Of a DNA stretch of 8,243 bases, positions 5,128-8,243 are shown piece after piece. Origin of the DNA: Pseudomonadota bacterium (GTDB taxonomy: Bacteria > Pseudomonadota > Gammaproteobacteria > Burkholderiales > SG8-39); assembly GCA_021847125.1 (NCBI GenBank), contig JAJZUK010000035.1:1-8243 (forward strand). Direction: 5' to 3'. The position numbers and the translations under genes are program-made. The notes below the pieces were generated by a model. That model did no database searches and had not been told where the DNA came from. It saw only the letters and a list, made by a program, of their open reading frames with translations. Position 1 is the first letter of the stretch. Every line of letters begins with the position of its first letter.

Positions 5128-6309
5128 ATGCGTTTCCTGCGCGTACTGCGCCTCCTTTGCGCCTGCGCATTTCTTCCGGCCGTCGCCCTGACCGCGGCGC
5201 CCGCGGCACATGCGGCCGACAAAGCCGATCTGGACGCGCTGCGCGAGCGCATCGAAACGCTGAAAAAAAACCTGAGCGGCGCCGAGGGGGACCGATCGGA
5301 GACCAGCGACGCGCTGCGCGAGTCCGAACGCGGCGTGTCCGAAGCCAACCGCGAGCTGCGCAACATCGGTGCACAGCAACGCGCGGCGCGCGCCGACCTC
5401 AATCGGGTGGAAGAACAATCGCGCCTGCTGGAGCAATCGATCGCCTTGCAGCGGCGCGAACTCGGGCAGCTGCTCGCCCTGCGCCATGTCTCGGGCCAGC
5501 AGGATTACCTGAGGCTGCTCCTGTCCGGCGGCGATCCGAACCGGAGCGCGCGCGAACTTTACTATTTCGGCTACATCTCGCGCGCCCGGGCCGATTTCAT
5601 TCGCGCACTGCGCGCCAATCTTGCCGGCTTGGCGCAGCTCGCGCGCGAAGCGCGCGGCAAGAGCGCGGAACTGGCCGATCTGGAGTCGCGCCAGCGTGCA
5701 GGCCGCAAGGAATTGCTCGCACAGCAGACAGAGCGGCGCCGGGTACTGGCCAAGCTTTCGACCCAGATCCGCTCCCAGCGGCGCGAGATCAAATCGCTGC
5801 AGCGCGACGAGGCGCGCCTGTCGCGCCTGGTGCAGGAAATCGGAAAAGCGATCGCCCCCGGCGCAGGCTGGTGGCGCAACGATAAGCTGCCCGAATCGGG
5901 CCGCGGCGGCACGTTCGCCTCGCTCAAAGGCAAGCTCAGACTGCCGACCCGCGGGGAACTAATGAACCGTTTCGGCAGTCCACGTAGTGGCAGTGGGCTG
6001 AACTGGAAAGGCTTGTTCATTCGCGGTGCCAGCGGCCAGGAGGTGCGCGCGGTCGCGGCCGGCCGGGTGGTGTTCGCCGAGTGGATGCGCGGCTTCGGCA
6101 ATCTGCTGATCATCGACCACGGACAGAGCTATCTCACCATCTACGGCAACAACGAATCACTGCTCAAACAGGTGGGCGATACCGTCGCGGCCGGCGATGT
6201 GGTCGCAACGGTAGGCAATAGCGGCGGCAACCCGGATTCGGGTTTATACTTCGAGATCCGGTATCAAGGCAAAGCCTTCGATCCATTGCGTTGGGTATCT
6301 TTGAAGTAG
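5128..6309 (+). CDS. envC: EnvC-like murein hydrolase activator (degenerate LytM/M23 domain)
   Basis: This 393-residue periplasmic protein has a signal peptide at about 1-29 (MRFLRVLRLL, hydrophobic core, cleavage after AHA). Long charged coiled-coil stretches lie at about 31-120 and 150-240, and a C-terminal LytM domain at about 268-390. The LytM domain is degenerate. Where active M23 peptidases have H-x-x-x-D there is NWKGLFIRG, where they have H-L-x there is YLTIYGNN, and where they have H-x-H there is GLYFEIRYQG. Zinc ligands are therefore missing, as in E. coli EnvC, which does not cut murein but activates amidases AmiA and AmiB at the septum under FtsEX control. The coiled coil is the part that contacts FtsX in EnvC. 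The same role here is inferred from architecture. It follows gpmA by 38 bases, and ctpA starts 16 bases after it, so an operon is likely. Confidence 0.9.
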   Translation: MRFLRVLRLLCACAFLPAVALTAAPAAHAADKADLDALRERIETLKKNLSGAEGDRSETSDALRESERGVSEANRELRNIGAQQRAARADLNRVEEQSRLLEQSIALQRRELGQLLALRHVSGQQDYLRLLLSGGDPNRSARELYYFGYISRARADFIRALRANLAGLAQLAREARGKSAELADLESRQRAGRKELLAQQTERRRVLAKLSTQIRSQRREIKSLQRDEARLSRLVQEIGKAIAPGAGWWRNDKLPESGRGGTFASLKGKLRLPTRGELMNRFGSPRSGSGLNWKGLFIRGASGQEVRAVAAGRVVFAEWMRGFGNLLIIDHGQSYLTIYGNNESLLKQVGDTVAAGDVVATVGNSGGNPDSGLYFEIRYQGKAFDPLRWVSLK

Positions 6310-6325
6310 AAGGGTGGTAGTTTTC

Positions 6326-7705
6326 ATGAAAAGCAAATTACAGAAGGTGGGGCTGGTATTGCTCGGCGCGGTGGCCGGGGTGCTGCTGTCGCTCAATTTC
6401 TCCGCGGTCGCGCAGAAGGAAGGCGCGCGCTCGCCGCTGCCGGTGGAGGAACTGCGTTCGTTCGCCGAGGTGTTCGGCGCGATCAAGAGCAATTACGTGG
6501 AGCCGGTCGAGGACAAGAAACTCATCTCCGGTGCAATCAACGGCATGCTCACCGACCTCGATCCGCACTCGGCCTACCTCGATCGGGACGCCTACCGCGA
6601 ATTGCAGGTGGGCACGCAGGGCGAATTCGGCGGCCTGGGCATAGAGGTCGGCATGGAGGACGGATTCGTCAAAGTAATCTCGCCGATCGAAGACACCCCG
6701 GCCTACCGCGCCGGCATCAAGCCGGGCGACTTGATCATCCGGCTGGACGAAACGCCGGTGAAGGGCATGAGCCTGAACGATGCGGTCAAGCGCATGCGCG
6801 GCAAGCCCAAGACCCCGATCAAGCTCACGGTCCTGCGCAAGGGGGAAACCAAGCCGTTGGAATTCACGCTGATGCGCGACGTAATCAAGGTTCAAAGCGT
6901 CAAGTCCAAGCTGGTCGAACCGGGCTATGGTTACTTGCGCGTGGTGCAGTTCCAGGAGCATTCCGCGGAAAACCTGGTGCGGCACATCGACAATCTTTAC
7001 AAAGCCGGCCCGCTCAAGGGTCTGGTGCTGGATTTGCGCAATGATCCGGGCGGCCTGCTCAACGGCGCTGTCGGCGTCTCTGCCGCGTTCCTGCCGCCCA
7101 AGTCCGTAGTCGTCACGACCGACGGCCGCACCGAGGACGCCAAGCGCAAGTACATTGCCAGCACGGAGGATTATCTGCGCGGCGGCGGTGAAGACTACCT
7201 GAAAAAGCTGCCGGCGGCGGTGAAAACCGTGCCCATGGTGGTGCTGGTGAACGGGGGTTCCGCCTCGGCCTCTGAAATCGTTGCGGGCGCGCTGCAAGAC
7301 CACAAGCGCGCCTTGATCATGGGCACCCAGACCTTCGGCAAAGGTTCGGTGCAGACCATCATGCCGCTGGGCAACCACACCGCGATCAAACTGACCACTG
7401 CGCGCTATTACACGCCCAGCGGCCGTTCGATCCAGCTCAAGGGCATCACGCCGGATATCGTGGTCCAGGAGCCCGGCATCGATACGCGTGCCTTCCTGCG
7501 CGAAGCGGACCTGGACCGGCACCTGGCCAACGACAAGGACCCCGCGGCAGGAACAGCGAAGCCGACCGCGCAAACCGACGAAAAACCCAAGAGCGAAAAC
7601 GGCGAGGAACCGGTCAAGCCCATCGAGTTCGGCTCGGACAAGGACTATCAGCTGGTTCAGGCCGTCAACATGCTCAAGGGCCTGCAAATCATCCGGAAGA
7701 ACTAG
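6326..7705 (+). CDS. ctpA: C-terminal processing serine protease, S41A family
   Basis: This is a 459-residue periplasmic protease of the CtpA/Prc family, which trims or degrades exported proteins from the C-terminus. The N-terminus has a signal peptide or anchor (KSKLQK then a hydrophobic stretch at about 8-29). Next come an N-terminal helical region (SNYVEPVEDKKLISGAINGML), a PDZ domain at about 95-182 with EFGGLGIEV and AGIKPGDLIIRLD, and the S41 core. The core carries VLDLRNDPGGLL at 234-245, NGGSASASEIVAGALQD at 309-325, and GTQTFGKGSVQT at 333-344. By alignment with plant D1-processing protease the catalytic pair is S314 and K339, with Q343. A Lys/Glu/Pro-rich linker at about 405-435 precedes a final helix. 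The GTG at 6314 is possible, but the ATG at 6326 gives the cleaner signal sequence, with GGTGG eight bases upstream. It follows the EnvC-like gene directly. Confidence 0.95.
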   Translation: MKSKLQKVGLVLLGAVAGVLLSLNFSAVAQKEGARSPLPVEELRSFAEVFGAIKSNYVEPVEDKKLISGAINGMLTDLDPHSAYLDRDAYRELQVGTQGEFGGLGIEVGMEDGFVKVISPIEDTPAYRAGIKPGDLIIRLDETPVKGMSLNDAVKRMRGKPKTPIKLTVLRKGETKPLEFTLMRDVIKVQSVKSKLVEPGYGYLRVVQFQEHSAENLVRHIDNLYKAGPLKGLVLDLRNDPGGLLNGAVGVSAAFLPPKSVVVTTDGRTEDAKRKYIASTEDYLRGGGEDYLKKLPAAVKTVPMVVLVNGGSASASEIVAGALQDHKRALIMGTQTFGKGSVQTIMPLGNHTAIKLTTARYYTPSGRSIQLKGITPDIVVQEPGIDTRAFLREADLDRHLANDKDPAAGTAKPTAQTDEKPKSENGEEPVKPIEFGSDKDYQLVQAVNMLKGLQIIRKN

Positions 7706-7706
7706 C

Positions 7707-7719
7707 GCCCAGCATGGGC
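7707..7719. repeat. Short inverted repeat just after ctpA
   Basis: GCCCA and TGGGC pair perfectly around GCA immediately after the ctpA stop. No T-run follows, so it is at most a small mRNA hairpin. It also contains the ATG of a 19-codon frame (7714-7773) whose TGA overlaps the moeB start. Confidence 0.3.
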
Positions 7720-7769
7720 CGCGCGAAGAGACCCGCGGTTCGGAGCCGGCGCCCCGCGTTCGCCGCCGC

Positions 7770-8243
7770 ATGAACGACCAGCAGCTGCTGCGCTACAGCC
7801 GGCATATCCTGCTGCCCGAGATCGGCATCGAGGGGCAGGAAAAACTGCAGGCAGCGCATGCCCTGGTGATAGGCGCCGGCGGCCTCGGTTCACCTGCAGC
7901 CATGTACCTCGCCTCCGGCGGCGTAGGGCGCATTTCGCTCGCCGACGGCGATTCGGTCGATCTCACCAATCTGCAGCGCCAGATCCTGCATACCACGGCG
8001 GCGGTGGGACGGGCAAAGGCGTATTCGGGCAAGGATACGCTGGCGCAGCTCAACCCGGAAATCGAAGTCGCGGCCATCCCCGAGCGCCTGGAAGGCGAAC
8101 GCCTGGCCGCGCTGGTTGCCAGCGCCGACGTCGTGCTCGATTGCTGCGACAATTTTGCCACCCGCCACGCGGTCAACCGCGCCTGCGTCGCGCAACGCAA
8201 GCCCCTGGTCTCGGGCGCGGCCGTGCGCTTTGACGGACAGCTC
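7770..8243 (+). CDS. moeB: MoeB/ThiF/HesA-type adenylyltransferase, N-terminal part
   Basis: The first 158 codons are present and the gene runs off the right edge. This E1-like fold adenylates the C-terminal glycine of a ubiquitin-like sulfur carrier: MoaD for molybdopterin if MoeB, ThiS for thiamine if ThiF. Visible are the N-terminal helix LLRYSRHILLPEIGIEGQEKL (7-27, cited as its start RYSRHILL), the nucleotide loop IGAGGLGSPA at 34-43, the acidic strand end ADGDSVDLTNLQRQ at 58-71, and the conserved lysine K83 after VGRA. The DNFATRHAVNRAC segment (127-139) and LVSGAAVRFDGQL follow. The zinc cysteines and any C-terminal rhodanese domain would be beyond the window, so MoeB, ThiF and HesA cannot be separated. 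The ATG at 7770 has no clear ribosome site; the 64-base gap after ctpA may still allow cotranscription. Confidence 0.88.
   Translation, partial: MNDQQLLRYSRHILLPEIGIEGQEKLQAAHALVIGAGGLGSPAAMYLASGGVGRISLADGDSVDLTNLQRQILHTTAAVGRAKAYSGKDTLAQLNPEIEVAAIPERLEGERLAALVASADVVLDCCDNFATRHAVNRACVAQRKPLVSGAAVRFDGQL

Noticed and set aside
4283..5374. 363-codon minus-strand open frame opposite gpmA
   Set aside because: Antisense to gpmA, crossing the divergent promoter region and the start of the EnvC-like gene; composition is typical of a shadow frame.
6338..7771. 477-codon minus-strand open frame opposite ctpA
   Set aside because: It is an almost exact antisense shadow of ctpA, rich in Arg, Asp, Gln and His, with no domain or signal. 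The CtpA catalytic motifs on the other strand are unambiguous.
1..8243. Defence, phage, transposon, CRISPR or biosynthetic-cluster content
   Set aside because: Every substantial gene belongs to a known housekeeping family in a familiar order; no direct repeat arrays, transposase motifs or transfer-like composition shifts were seen.

Overview
The window looks like a stretch of core chromosome from a GC-rich Betaproteobacterium. The evidence is strongly G/C-biased codon use, long spurious antisense reading frames, and the gene set rhodanese-grxC-secB-gpsA beside trmL and comF, divergent from gpmA, an EnvC-like gene, ctpA and moeB. From memory this order is common in Burkholderiales and related orders; I could not search databases, so order and genus are left open. 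There are ten complete protein genes and two cut by the window edges. No rRNA, tRNA, insertion sequence, CRISPR array or phage gene was seen, and no gap exceeds about 206 bases.

Layout. At the left edge, on the minus strand, are the first 29 codons of a probable amidase. Divergent from it run comF (phosphoribosyltransferase-fold protein) and trmL (tRNA wobble 2'-O-methyltransferase) on the plus strand. trmL converges on a five-gene minus-strand cluster that reads, in its own direction, rhodanese - grxC - secB - SH3-domain periplasmic protein - gpsA. A 206-base intergenic region with an AT-rich palindrome separates this cluster from a plus-strand cluster: gpmA (phosphoglycerate mutase), an EnvC-like degenerate LytM protein, ctpA (S41 processing protease), and the start of moeB/thiF, which runs off the right edge.

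How the genes fit together. The minus cluster joins thiol chemistry (rhodanese, glutaredoxin), protein export (SecB) and phospholipid precursor supply (GpsA), with a small exported SH3 protein inserted between secB and gpsA. The plus cluster joins glycolysis (GpmA) with two periplasmic cell-wall factors: an EnvC-type activator of amidases and a C-terminal processing protease. The arrangement recalls the E. coli neighbourhood envC/gpmM divergent from yibN-grxC-secB-gpsA-cysE-trmL. Here gpmA stands where gpmM would be, and cysE is absent.

I found no convincing undescribed system. The items most worth a second look are non-coding: a perfect 9-bp hairpin carrying a Shine-Dalgarno core just upstream of grxC, and a 7-bp palindrome overlapping -10 elements on both strands between the divergent clusters. 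The SH3 insertion between secB and gpsA is also worth checking.
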